Source: Flexivirga oryzae
GTDB lineage: Bacteria; Actinomycetota; Actinomycetes; Actinomycetales; Dermatophilaceae
Direction of reading: 5' to 3'
NCBI RefSeq assembly: GCF_014190805.1
Contig: NZ_JACHVQ010000002.1
Location: forward strand, 248,001 to 312,000
Length of the DNA: 64,000 nucleotides
A program made the translations under genes and the position numbers. The notes below the pieces were generated by a model. That model was given only the letters and a program-made list of their open reading frames with translations, made no database searches and had not been told where the DNA came from. Below are positions 16,371 through 24,284 of the stretch, piece after piece (the first letter of the stretch is position 1; each line of letters opens with the position of its first letter).

Positions 16371-17810
16371 ATGACGGCAGATGCTCTGCAGGACTCGACC
16401 ACCTTCGTGCTCTTCGGTGCGACCGGAGACCTTTCACGACGCAAGCTCCTCCCGGGGCTGTTCCACCTGTTCGACACCCACTTGCTCGCCGACCTGCGGG
16501 TGATCGGCACCTCGCTGGAGGACATGACCCGCGACGAGTTCGTGGAGTTCGCCAAGAAGGCCATCACCGAGTTCGGGAAACACCCGACCGACGGCAAGGT
16601 CTGGGCCGCGTTCGCCAAGCGCCTCTACTACGTGCCGGGCGCCGCCGGCCCCGCGGCGCTGCGCAACGTCGTCACCGAGGCGGAGAAGGACATGGCGCCG
16701 CCGATCCAGCGGCTGCACTACCTCAGCGTGCCGCCCAAGGCCGCGCTGGACGTCATACAGACCCTCGAGGCCGCGGACCTGGTCAAGGGTTCCCGGGTCA
16801 TCATGGAGAAGCCGTTCGGCACCGACCTGGCCAGCGCGGTGAAGCTGAACGCTTCGGTGCACAAGGTGTTCGACGAGGATCAGGTCTATCGCATCGACCA
16901 CTTCCTGGGGAAGGAAGCGGCGCTCAACATCCTCGCGTTCCGCTTCGCCAACGGCCTGTTCGAGCCGATCTGGCACCGCAACTTCATCGACCACGTGCAG
17001 ATCGACGTGCCCGAGACGCTCGGCCTGGAAGGACGTGCGGGCTTCTACGAGGGCACCGGCGCCTACCGCGACATGGTGGTCACCCACCTGTTCCAGGTGC
17101 TGGCGTTCACGGCGATGGAGCCGCCGACCTCGCTGGATCCGGGCTCGATCACCGAGGAGAAGAACAAGGTCTTCCGGTCGATGCTGCCGCTGGACCCGGC
17201 GGATGTCGTCCGTGGGCAGTACCAGGGATATCGCGACGAGAAGGGCGTCGGCGGCGAATCCGAGACCGAGACGTTCGTGGCCCTGAAATGCCGGATCGAC
17301 AACTGGCGCTGGGCGGGCGTTCCGTTCTACTTGCGCACCGGCAAGAAGCTCGCCGAAGGACAACGGATCATCTCCATCGCGTTCAAGGAACCACCGAAGT
17401 CGATGTTCCCGAGCGGCTCGGGTGTGGGTCAGCAGGGCCCCGACCACCTGACGTTCGACCTCGCCGACGAGGCGCGAGTTTCGTTGTCGTTCTACGGAAA
17501 GCGGCCGGGGCCCGGCTTCCGGATGGACAAGGTCTCGATGCAGTTCGCGGTCCAGGACACCGACTGGGCGGGGTCCGTCCTCGAGGCGTACGAGCGGCTC
17601 ATCTACGACGCCGTCCGCGGCGATCACACACTGTTCACCACCGCGGACGGCATCGAACGGCTCTGGGAGATCAGTCAGCCGCTGCTGGACAACCCGCCGC
17701 CGGTCCGCCCCTACGCGCCCGGGTCGTGGGGGCCGAACCAGATCCACCAGCTCATCGCGCCCAACGCCTGGCGGCTCCCGTTCGAGCGCAGGTGGCGCGA
17801 GCCGAGCTGA
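16371..17810 (+). CDS. zwf: Glucose-6-phosphate dehydrogenase
   Basis: A 479-residue enzyme that oxidises glucose 6-phosphate to 6-phosphogluconolactone with NADP, the entry step of the oxidative pentose phosphate pathway. The dinucleotide motif FGATGDLSRRKLLPGL is at the N-terminus, and the active-site sequence RIDHFLGKE spans residues 174-182 with the catalytic His-Asp region intact. Length is normal for the family. ATG at 16371 follows AGAAGGTGGGGG. No other pentose phosphate genes are adjacent, so this is a stand-alone copy; another paralogue elsewhere is possible. A hairpin follows the stop. Confidence 0.95.
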   Translation: MTADALQDSTTFVLFGATGDLSRRKLLPGLFHLFDTHLLADLRVIGTSLEDMTRDEFVEFAKKAITEFGKHPTDGKVWAAFAKRLYYVPGAAGPAALRNVVTEAEKDMAPPIQRLHYLSVPPKAALDVIQTLEAADLVKGSRVIMEKPFGTDLASAVKLNASVHKVFDEDQVYRIDHFLGKEAALNILAFRFANGLFEPIWHRNFIDHVQIDVPETLGLEGRAGFYEGTGAYRDMVVTHLFQVLAFTAMEPPTSLDPGSITEEKNKVFRSMLPLDPADVVRGQYQGYRDEKGVGGESETETFVALKCRIDNWRWAGVPFYLRTGKKLAEGQRIISIAFKEPPKSMFPSGSGVGQQGPDHLTFDLADEARVSLSFYGKRPGPGFRMDKVSMQFAVQDTDWAGSVLEAYERLIYDAVRGDHTLFTTADGIERLWEISQPLLDNPPPVRPYAPGSWGPNQIHQLIAPNAWRLPFERRWREPS

Positions 17811-17882
17811 GTCCGGTATGCCGAACGCGGGAGCCGGGAGTATGCCGAACGCGGCGTATACCACGCGCTTGGCATACCGGAC
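17811..17882. terminator. Inverted repeat between convergent zwf and DUF3027 genes
   Basis: Outer arms GTCCGGTATGCC (17811-17822) and GGCATACCGGAC (17871-17882) enclose an imperfect inner stem (GTATGCCGAACGCG with CGCGCTTGGCATAC). It starts immediately after the zwf stop and probably terminates both convergent transcripts. It shares the GGTATGCC motif with repeat family B but not its length or loop. Confidence 0.55.
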
Positions 17883-17900
17883 GTACCGGCAACCCGCGGC

Positions 17901-18692
17901 TCAGGAGAAGTCGAGGGCCAGCTCGTCCAGCACGGGTGCCTCGACGGTCTCCGGCGGTGTCGCGGGAGCGTCGGTCTCGCTGTGCGCACCGCAGCCGTGG
18001 TCCAGCGAGACGACGTGCCCGTCGGACGGTGACCACTCGCCGGCACAGACACCGAACAGCTGGCGGAGGACACCGGGCAGCGGCAGGTAGAAGCCGCAGG
18101 TCGAACAGTGTGCCTTCGCCTGCCGGGCGACCTCCGAGTTCGGGCCGCCGGCTGCGTCATACCACCGCTGCGCGGCGGCCTCCCGGCCTTCGGCCGACAG
18201 CACCCGCGGACGGCCGAGACCGAGTTCGAAGAGTGCGACCTGGTCGACGTCCTCCTCGCCCGTCGCCTCGAAACCCTGCTCGAGCAGCGGGTCGTCGGCG
18301 ACATACGGGCGTTCGTCGCCCGCGCCGATGTCACCGGGCGCGAGGCGCTCGACATACGGCACCCAGTCCGGTGCGAGAACGGCGGCGTCGGTGGGCAGCA
18401 GGTTGGTCTCGCAGACCGTCGCGAACTTCTGCCGCGGTGCCCGCGCGACCGAGATCGCCCAGTGCCAGCCGACATACCCCGGCGAGGTGCACTCGAAGTA
18501 GTGCATGGCCAGCCGCTCGCCGAGCATCACGGCTCCGGCGTGCCCGCCGACCGCGCCGCGCTCGGCGATCGCAATCGCGGCCTCGTGCGCCAGGTCGGTC
18601 GCCTCGAGCAGCACCTTGTCCGGCTTGGCGGCCTTTGGCCGGACGGCCTTCTTCGCAGCCTTCTTGGCGGTTTTCTTCGCAGTCGCGGGCAT
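17901..18692 (-). CDS. DUF3027 protein with Lys/Ala-rich N-terminal tail
   Basis: A 263-residue actinobacterial protein of the DUF3027 family, function unknown. Residues 1-25 are a histone-H1-like lysine/alanine tail (AKKTAKKAAKKAVRPKAAK). The core has GYVGWHWAISVARAP and ends in a Cys/His cluster (CSTCGFYLPL..., CAGEWSPSDG, DHGCGAHSE) that could bind zinc. It lies one base downstream of the cold-shock gene on the same strand, the standard arrangement in this phylum, so a link with RNA or DNA binding under stress is plausible but inferred. Confidence 0.85.
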   Translation of the reverse strand: MPATAKKTAKKAAKKAVRPKAAKPDKVLLEATDLAHEAAIAIAERGAVGGHAGAVMLGERLAMHYFECTSPGYVGWHWAISVARAPRQKFATVCETNLLPTDAAVLAPDWVPYVERLAPGDIGAGDERPYVADDPLLEQGFEATGEEDVDQVALFELGLGRPRVLSAEGREAAAQRWYDAAGGPNSEVARQAKAHCSTCGFYLPLPGVLRQLFGVCAGEWSPSDGHVVSLDHGCGAHSETDAPATPPETVEAPVLDELALDFS

Positions 18693-18693
18693 G

Positions 18694-19077
18694 TCAGACC
18701 TCGAGATCGTCGGCGACGGCGCGCAGCACGGAGACGACCTTGGCCGCGTGTCGCTTGTCGGGGTAGCGGCCCCGGCGCAGGCCGTTGCCCAGGTCGTCCA
18801 GGAGTTTGATCAGGTCCTCGACGATGACCGCCATGTCGTCGGCGGGCTTGCGGTGTCGGGCTGCCAGCGACGGCGAGGACTCCCGCAGGCTGACGCTGAG
18901 CGCTTGGGCTCCGCGTCGGCCCTCGGCCACCGAGTAGTCGATGCGGGTGCCGCTCTTGACCGAGGTGACACCCGCCGGGAGCGCACTCGCGGGCAGGAAG
19001 ACGTCCTGTCCGTCGTCGCCGGAGACGAAGCCGAATCCCTTGTCGGAGTCGAAGAACTTGACCTTGCCGGAAGGCAC
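18694..19077 (-). CDS. Cold-shock domain protein with C-terminal extension
   Basis: A 127-residue protein. Residues 1-66 are a cold-shock domain (KVKFFDSDKGFGFVSGDDG, with RNP1 KGFGFV and RNP2-like DVFLPAS), which binds single-stranded RNA or DNA. Residues 67-127 are a helical extension typical of this longer actinobacterial type (DDMAVIVEDLIKLLDDLGNGL). Start is GTG at 19077. It probably forms an operon with the DUF3027 gene. Its RNP2 has Pro-Ala where His-Phe is usual, a feature of this subgroup. Confidence 0.9.
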   Translation of the reverse strand: MPSGKVKFFDSDKGFGFVSGDDGQDVFLPASALPAGVTSVKSGTRIDYSVAEGRRGAQALSVSLRESSPSLAARHRKPADDMAVIVEDLIKLLDDLGNGLRRGRYPDKRHAAKVVSVLRAVADDLEV

Positions 19078-19213
19078 CGTGACACCTACTTGATCGTTGC
19101 GGGGATTGTGCGTGGGAGCGTCGGCGGCGGTCCGGGCCGGCCGAGTGCTCGCGGCGCAAGATTAACCCGTCAGCCGCCGATCCATCGAATCGTTCCGCCG
19201 AATGATCGCCGGC

Positions 19214-19834
19214 TCAGTCGGCCGCGAGCTCGGCGAGTCGTGGCACCAGCTCACAGAGGTCGTCGACGACGAGGTCGGCACCGGCGGTGCGCAACGCGTC
19301 GGCGTCCGCGGGGCCACTGGTCACGCCGACCGCGGTGACGCCAGCGGCGCGCGCCGCCTGGATGTCCCCCACGTGATCCCCGACGTATGACGTGGCGCCG
19401 TGCTCGCGCAGCGGAGCCGACTTGTCGTGGCCGAACAGGTCACCCACGACGACGTCCGGGCTGATCCCCACATGCTCCAGGGTTGCCGTGACCGCCGGCG
19501 GGTTCTTGGCGCTGACCACCAGCACGGTGCCGCCCGCGCCGTGGATGGCCTGCACCAGCTCGCGCGCGCCGGCCAGCGGAACGGTCATCTCGATCGCCCG
19601 GACCAGGTAGTCAGCGCGATAGTCGTCCGCGGCTGCTTCGACCTGGTCCGCGGGCAGGAAATGCGCCAGGTTGTCCAGCAGTGGCGCGCCGATCAGCGGC
19701 CACAGCTGCTCGGGCGTCGCCGTGACACCGCGGCTGCCGAGCGCACTCTGCATGCACGCGACGATGCCGTCGCGCGAGTCGACCAGCGTCATGTCCAGGT
19801 CGAACCCCACGACGAGGCGGTTTGCGTCATACAC
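19214..19834 (-). CDS. HAD-family hydrolase (phosphoglycolate phosphatase-like)
   Basis: A 206-residue HAD phosphatase. Motif I is DLDMTLVDSRDG (nucleophile Asp at about residue 13), motif II is the Ser in VVSAKN, motif III the Lys in GHDKSAPL, and motif IV GDHVGDIQAARAAG. The helical cap between motifs I and II places it with PGP/Gph-like enzymes; substrate unknown. The Met instead of Gly after the second Asp in motif I (DLDMT) is a common variant. It is followed closely by a membrane protein gene on the same strand upstream. Confidence 0.85.
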   Translation of the reverse strand: MYDANRLVVGFDLDMTLVDSRDGIVACMQSALGSRGVTATPEQLWPLIGAPLLDNLAHFLPADQVEAAADDYRADYLVRAIEMTVPLAGARELVQAIHGAGGTVLVVSAKNPPAVTATLEHVGISPDVVVGDLFGHDKSAPLREHGATSYVGDHVGDIQAARAAGVTAVGVTSGPADADALRTAGADLVVDDLCELVPRLAELAAD

Positions 19835-19848
19835 ACCGTGCAGGCTAT

Positions 19849-20481
19849 CTAGCGGCCGTAGGGGCCCTTGGACTGCGGTCCGTATGGCGGGGGCCCGCCG
19901 TACGGGCCCGGATAGGTGGCGGCGATGCGGGCCTGATTGCGCTCCCGCCCGGAGTTGACCAGCTTGACGATGCCGACGATCAGCAGGATGACACCCACCA
20001 GGAAGGCCAGCGCCCCCAGACCGACGCCGATGCCGAGCGGGACCAGCACCCGGCGGGCGATGTCGTTGGCGATGTCGGAGTCGAGCACCTTGGTGCGCAG
20101 GCCGTCGCAGTCGATCCGGTAGTCACCGTCACCCTCGGGGAGGAACGTGCCGGCGCGGGTGAAGGCGGTGCCGCCCCAGTCCATGGTGAGTCGGCCCGAC
20201 CCGCGGTCGATCGGGACCTGCTGGCCGTCCGGGCCCGTGATGTCGCAGACCGGCAGCGGATCCGTGCTCTCGTAGGTGCCTTCGACGAGGATCGTCTGGC
20301 TGTTGTGGTCGGTGACGTGGACCGTGCTGTTGGCGGAGATCCAGGGCTGGTCGTCAACGGCGCTCATGCCCTTGGACACGCCCTGCCAGACGCCGATGCC
20401 GGCCGCGGCGGGCGCGAGGATCAGCATCAGGACGGCACCGATGATGGTGAGCGCCAGGCCGCGGCGCTTGGGCAACTGCAT
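19849..20481 (-). CDS. Two-pass membrane protein, function unknown
   Basis: A 210-residue protein with a membrane segment near residues 9-30, an outer-facing region of about 110 residues with one cysteine pair (Cys79 and the Cys in RIDCDGLR), a second long membrane segment near 148-172 and a cytoplasmic Pro/Gly/Tyr-rich tail (YPGPYGGPPPYGPQ). This layout occurs in many actinobacterial envelope proteins of unknown function. It lies just upstream of the HAD gene on the same strand. Confidence 0.7.
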   Translation of the reverse strand: MQLPKRRGLALTIIGAVLMLILAPAAAGIGVWQGVSKGMSAVDDQPWISANSTVHVTDHNSQTILVEGTYESTDPLPVCDITGPDGQQVPIDRGSGRLTMDWGGTAFTRAGTFLPEGDGDYRIDCDGLRTKVLDSDIANDIARRVLVPLGIGVGLGALAFLVGVILLIVGIVKLVNSGRERNQARIAATYPGPYGGPPPYGPQSKGPYGR

Positions 20482-20556
20482 GGTGGTCTCCCCCGATTCC
20501 CTATGGCGACAAGGTCAGCAGACCACGCCGCAGCGGACCGCGTCCAACCGGACGCG

Positions 20557-22452
20557 TCAACTCACGACGCTGACGGCGGAAGTGCCCTGGGAGTTCCACA
20601 GCCGCGCGTAGCGGCCGTCGGCGGCCAGCAACTCCTCGTGGGTGCCGCGCTCGACGATCCGGCCGTGGTCGAGCACGACGATCAGGTCGGAATCCTGCAC
20701 GGTCGACAGCCGGTGCGCGATGGTCAGCGTGGTCCGGCCGCGGCTGACCTCGTCGAGCGCTCCCTGGACGGCACGCTCGGTGGTGTTGTCGAGCGCGCTG
20801 GTCGCCTCGTCGAGCACGAGCACTGCGGGGTCGCGAAGGATGGTGCGGGCCAACGCGATCCGCTGCTGCTCGCCACCGGAGAAGCGGTGCCCGCGAGCCC
20901 CCACGAGGGTGTCGTAACCATCGGGGAGCGCCTCGATCAGGTCGTGCACCTGGGCGGCCTTCGCGGCTGCCTCGATCTGCGCGTCGGTCGCGTCCGGCCG
21001 CGCGTAGCGCAGGTTCTCCCGGATGGTGGTGTGCAGCAGGTAGGTCTCCTGGGAGACGACGCCGACCAGGTCCGCGACGTTCTGCAGGGTCAGGTCACGC
21101 AGGTCGACACCGTCGATCGCAACGGATCCGGAGGTCGGATCGTGCAGTCGGGACACGAGGCCGGCGAGGGTCGATTTGCCGGACCCGGTCGCGCCGACGA
21201 GGGCGACGTGGCCGCCCGCCGGCAGTGCCAGGTCGATGGCGTCCAGCGCGTCGCGGTCGGCCCCGTCATACCGGAAGGAAACGCCGGTGAGGGTCACTTC
21301 GCCGCGCGCGGTCCGCGGGGCGATCCGCACGGGGTCGTCCGGGTCGTCGATGGTCACGGGCAGGTCGAGGAACTCGAAGACCCTGCTGAACAGTGCCATC
21401 GAGGTCACGACCTCGGCACCGACGTTGAGCACCCCGAGCATCGGCCGGAACAGCGCCGCCTGCAGCGCGGTGAAGGCGACGAGCGTGCCGATCGTCATAC
21501 CCCCGCTGGTGGCCGGCAGTCCCGCCGCGAGGTAGATGAGGGCGGGTATGGCGGCGAACACGATCGCCATGGTGCCCATCCGCCAGCGCCCCGCCATCTG
21601 TGACTGGAGCTCCAACTCGGTGAGTTCCGAGGAGGTTTCGCGGAAGCGTTGTGACAGGGCCGGGCCGGAGCCGACCGTCTTGGCCAGCAGCACCCCGCTG
21701 ACCGACAGCGACTCCTCGATCTGGGTCTGCATGTCGGCGAGGGCGCGCTGGGCGCGGGACTGGATGCTGCGGCGCAGGCGGGCGACGCGACGCGTCAGCC
21801 AGATCGCCGGCGGCAGCACGAGCAGGCTCAGCAGCGACAGCCGCCAGGACAACACGACCATCGCGGCGGCGGTGCCCACGGCGGTGGTGATGTTGGTGGC
21901 GACGGAGGTCGCGGAGTTGGTGACGACGCCCTGCATCGCGTTGACGTCGTTGGTCAGCCGCGATTGCACCTCGCCGCCGCGCGTGCGGGTGAAGAAGCCG
22001 AGCGGGAGTCGCTGCAGGTGGGTGAACAGGTCGGTGCGCAGTCCGTGCATGACCTGCTGACCGATCTTGGTGGACATCCAGGTCTGGATGACGCCGAGCG
22101 CCTGGCTGACGACGGTGACGGCGAGCATGCCACCGACGAGCAGGAGCAGCAGGTGGACGTTCTGCTGCGGGATGGCGTCGTCGATGAGGTGCTTGGTGAG
22201 GAACGGTGTCGCCAGGCCGATGAGCGAACTCACCACGATGATCGCGATGACGATCGCGAGCGGGGTGCGGTGGGGTGTGAAGAGGGCGGCGATGCGCCGC
22301 AGCGGGACGGGGTGCTCGCGCAGTTGCGCGACGTCGGCGGGGCTCTTGCGGCGGGGTCCGCGTCCGCCGGGGTGGCCGCCGCTCGTCTCGTTGCCGTGCG
22401 GGCCGGAGGGGCGCGTGCTTGGTGCTTCGGGAGCTGTCGTGGTGGCTGTCAT
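20557..22452 (-). CDS. ABC exporter, fused permease and ATPase
   Basis: A 631-residue half-transporter. About six membrane helices (residues 65-345) form a type I exporter domain, followed by the ATPase with Walker A GATGSGKST, the signature FSGGEQQRIALAR (Phe-Ser-Gly-Gly-Glu variant of LSGGQ), Walker B VLVLDEATSALD and the H-loop IAHRLST. It works as a homodimer or with another half-transporter to export drugs, lipids or peptides; substrate unknown. A Gly/Pro-rich N-terminal tail of about 40 residues is probably disordered. It is divergent from a MarR regulator with palindromic sites in between. Confidence 0.92.
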   Translation of the reverse strand: MTATTTAPEAPSTRPSGPHGNETSGGHPGGRGPRRKSPADVAQLREHPVPLRRIAALFTPHRTPLAIVIAIIVVSSLIGLATPFLTKHLIDDAIPQQNVHLLLLLVGGMLAVTVVSQALGVIQTWMSTKIGQQVMHGLRTDLFTHLQRLPLGFFTRTRGGEVQSRLTNDVNAMQGVVTNSATSVATNITTAVGTAAAMVVLSWRLSLLSLLVLPPAIWLTRRVARLRRSIQSRAQRALADMQTQIEESLSVSGVLLAKTVGSGPALSQRFRETSSELTELELQSQMAGRWRMGTMAIVFAAIPALIYLAAGLPATSGGMTIGTLVAFTALQAALFRPMLGVLNVGAEVVTSMALFSRVFEFLDLPVTIDDPDDPVRIAPRTARGEVTLTGVSFRYDGADRDALDAIDLALPAGGHVALVGATGSGKSTLAGLVSRLHDPTSGSVAIDGVDLRDLTLQNVADLVGVVSQETYLLHTTIRENLRYARPDATDAQIEAAAKAAQVHDLIEALPDGYDTLVGARGHRFSGGEQQRIALARTILRDPAVLVLDEATSALDNTTERAVQGALDEVSRGRTTLTIAHRLSTVQDSDLIVVLDHGRIVERGTHEELLAADGRYARLWNSQGTSAVSVVS

Positions 22453-22485
22453 AGGGCAGCACCTGCCTTTCGGTAGAAGTCATTA

Positions 22486-22512
22486 GTGAGGTTACCTCAC
22501 ATTGGTGTAACC
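22486..22512. promoter_or_regulatory. Candidate MarR operator between ABC exporter and regulator
   Basis: Two overlapping inverted repeats: GTGAGG-TTA-CCTCAC (22486-22500) and GGTTAC with GTAACC eleven bases on (22490-22512). They lie in the short divergent spacer, about 35 bases before the exporter start, where a MarR dimer would block both promoters. Confidence 0.5.
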
Positions 22513-22537
22513 ACTGCACTCGCCATACCATTCCCGT

Positions 22538-23038
22538 ATGCCGTACAGCCCCCGCCACGCGGCCGCCCCCGGCGGCCCGGACGACCAGCCCTCGCTCAGC
22601 CACCTGGTGATGCACGCCGCCCGCGCGCTGCGGCGGTCCAGCAGGAGTGAACTGGAGCCGTTCGGCCTCACCCCGAGTCAGGGGCGAGCCCTCGGCGTGG
22701 TGGCGCGGTACGGCGCCACGCCACCGCGGTTGGGCGACATCGCCGCGCGGCTGGACATCGCGCCCCGCTCGGCGACCGAGGTGGTCGACGACCTGCAGGA
22801 GCGCGGCCTGGTCGAGCGAGCACCCGACCCCGCCGACCGGCGCGCGGTGACGATCCGATTGACCGACGAGGGCAGGGTGCTGCGGCAGCGGATCGAGCAG
22901 GTGCGCGCACGGCGCGGCGACGAATTCTTCGGGCACCTCTCCCCCGAGCAGCGCGACACGCTGCGCGACCTGCTGCAGCAGGCGCTCGCGCCGCACGAGG
23001 CGTCACGCCACCCGGGCCCGCACCGCCACCACCACTGA
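22538..23038 (+). CDS. MarR-family regulator of the ABC exporter
   Basis: A 166-residue winged-helix regulator: helices around LTPSQGRALGVVARYG, the recognition region LGDIAARLDIAPRSATEVVDDL and the wing RAPDPADRRAVTIRLTDEGR. The tail ends in HPGPHRHHH, a His-rich end that might bind metal. It is divergent from the ABC exporter, a common drug-response pairing in which ligand binding releases the repressor. Start ATG at 22538. Confidence 0.85.
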   Translation: MPYSPRHAAAPGGPDDQPSLSHLVMHAARALRRSSRSELEPFGLTPSQGRALGVVARYGATPPRLGDIAARLDIAPRSATEVVDDLQERGLVERAPDPADRRAVTIRLTDEGRVLRQRIEQVRARRGDEFFGHLSPEQRDTLRDLLQQALAPHEASRHPGPHRHHH

Positions 23039-23091
23039 CGCACGTCACCCCTGACGCAACCGCACCCCCACCCGCGCACCCCCACGCCTTC

Positions 23092-23178
23092 TGATCGAGC
23101 GGCATACCCCTGCATCGACCGGCATACGGATCAGGTTCAAATCCGTATGCCGGTCAAAACATTGGTATGCCGGTCAAT
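23092..23178. repeat. 87-bp palindromic repeat, family B copy 2
   Basis: Same length, ends and layout as 7245-7331. The stem is GACCGGCATACGGAT (23117-23131) with its complement at 23141-23155, around the 9-base loop CAGGTTCAA (CAGGCTTGA in copy 1). It starts 53 bases after the MarR stop codon and ends 40 bases before a strong promoter. Confidence 0.75.
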
Positions 23179-23217
23179 CAGGAAGGGAGGGCCGCCAAAT
23201 GTCATTTTTTCGTCGAT

Positions 23218-23247
23218 TTGACGTTAATTGCTTCGATGTTTTATCAT
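23218..23247 (+). promoter_or_regulatory. AT-rich promoter of the SPFH gene pair
   Basis: TTGACG (23218-23223), an 18-base spacer and TATCAT (23242-23247) form a good housekeeping-sigma promoter in a stretch of markedly low GC content (about 23195-23270). TCGTCG (23210) and CGACGA (23253) flank it as a possible long inverted repeat. The AAGGAGGT ribosome site follows directly before the SPFH start codon at 23283. Confidence 0.6.
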
Positions 23248-23282
23248 CATTGCGACGACAATAGATCACCAAGGAGGTCGCC

Positions 23283-24284
23283 ATGGCTGACATCGCCCGC
23301 TACCCGTTCGTCCGACACCTGCGCGGGTCGGGCACCGCACACGTCCAACAGATCCGGGACGGCAAGACCGTCCGCTCGAGCACCGGAGCGTCGTTCTGGT
23401 TCCGCCCGCTCTCCGCGGTGCTCAACGAGGTGCCGGTCGACGACCGCGAGCTGCCGCTGCTCTTCCACGCGCGCACCAGCGACTTCCAGGACGTCACGGT
23501 GCAGGCGACGATCACCTACCGGGTCACCGATCCCGCGACCGCCGCGGGCCGGATCGACTTCTCGATCGACCCCGACACAGGGGTATGGCGGGGTACGCCG
23601 CTCGACCAGGTCGCGGGGCTGCTCGTGGAGTCGGCGCAGCAGTACGCCATCGACCTGCTCGCCACGGTCGACCTGCCGACGGCCATGGCCGGCGGCGTCG
23701 GACCGGTGCGCTCGGTGATCGCGGGCGGGCTCGGCAACGACAGCCGCCTCGCCGAGACCGGCATCACCGTCGTGGGTGTCCGCGTCGTCGCCCTGCGACC
23801 CGAGCCCGACGTCGAGAAGGCGCTGCGCACCCCGACGCGCGAGCAGGTGCAGCAGGATGCCGACAAGGCGACGTTCGAGCGGCGCGCGGTGGCCGTCGAG
23901 CGCGAGCGCGCGATCGGCGAGAACGAGCTGCAGACCCAGATCGAGCTCGCCCGGCGCGAGGAGCAGCTGGTCAGCCAGCGCGGTGCCAACGCCCGGCGCG
24001 AGGCGCAGGAGCAGGCTGCCGCCGGCGCGATCGCCGCCGCGGCGGAGGCGCGGCGGACCGTCACCCTGAGCGAAGCGACCGCCGAGGGCACCCGGCTCGC
24101 CGGTGCCGCCGAGGGAGACGCAGAGGCGGCACGCGTTGCGGCATACCAGGACGTCCCGGAGGCGGTCCTGCTGGCGCTGGCCGTCAAGGAACTGGCCGCC
24201 AACCTGCCGCAGATCGACACCCTCGTGCTGAGCCCGGACCTGGTCAGCAAGGCGCTCGCGCAGCTGGGCGGCGGCGCAAAATGA
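23283..24284 (+). CDS. SPFH/band-7 domain protein
   Basis: A 333-residue protein with no membrane segment. Residues about 15-180 form a SPFH (stomatin/prohibitin-like) domain (SFWFRPLSAVLNEVPVDDREL, FQDVTVQATITYRVTDP, ETGITVVGVRVVAL); residues about 185-290 are a long charged Ala/Glu/Arg coiled coil (RREEQLVSQRGANARREAQEQ). SPFH proteins assemble into large rings at membranes; here membrane contact would have to be indirect. A strong AAGGAGGT site precedes the ATG. The stop overlaps the start of the NAD-kinase-like gene (ATGA), so the two products are made together. Confidence 0.85.
   Translation: MADIARYPFVRHLRGSGTAHVQQIRDGKTVRSSTGASFWFRPLSAVLNEVPVDDRELPLLFHARTSDFQDVTVQATITYRVTDPATAAGRIDFSIDPDTGVWRGTPLDQVAGLLVESAQQYAIDLLATVDLPTAMAGGVGPVRSVIAGGLGNDSRLAETGITVVGVRVVALRPEPDVEKALRTPTREQVQQDADKATFERRAVAVERERAIGENELQTQIELARREEQLVSQRGANARREAQEQAAAGAIAAAAEARRTVTLSEATAEGTRLAGAAEGDAEAARVAAYQDVPEAVLLALAVKELAANLPQIDTLVLSPDLVSKALAQLGGGAK

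Noticed and set aside
17811..17882. Third full copy of palindromic family B
   Set aside because: It shares only GGTATGCC/GGCATACC; length, loop and ends differ, so I list it as a terminator-like repeat.
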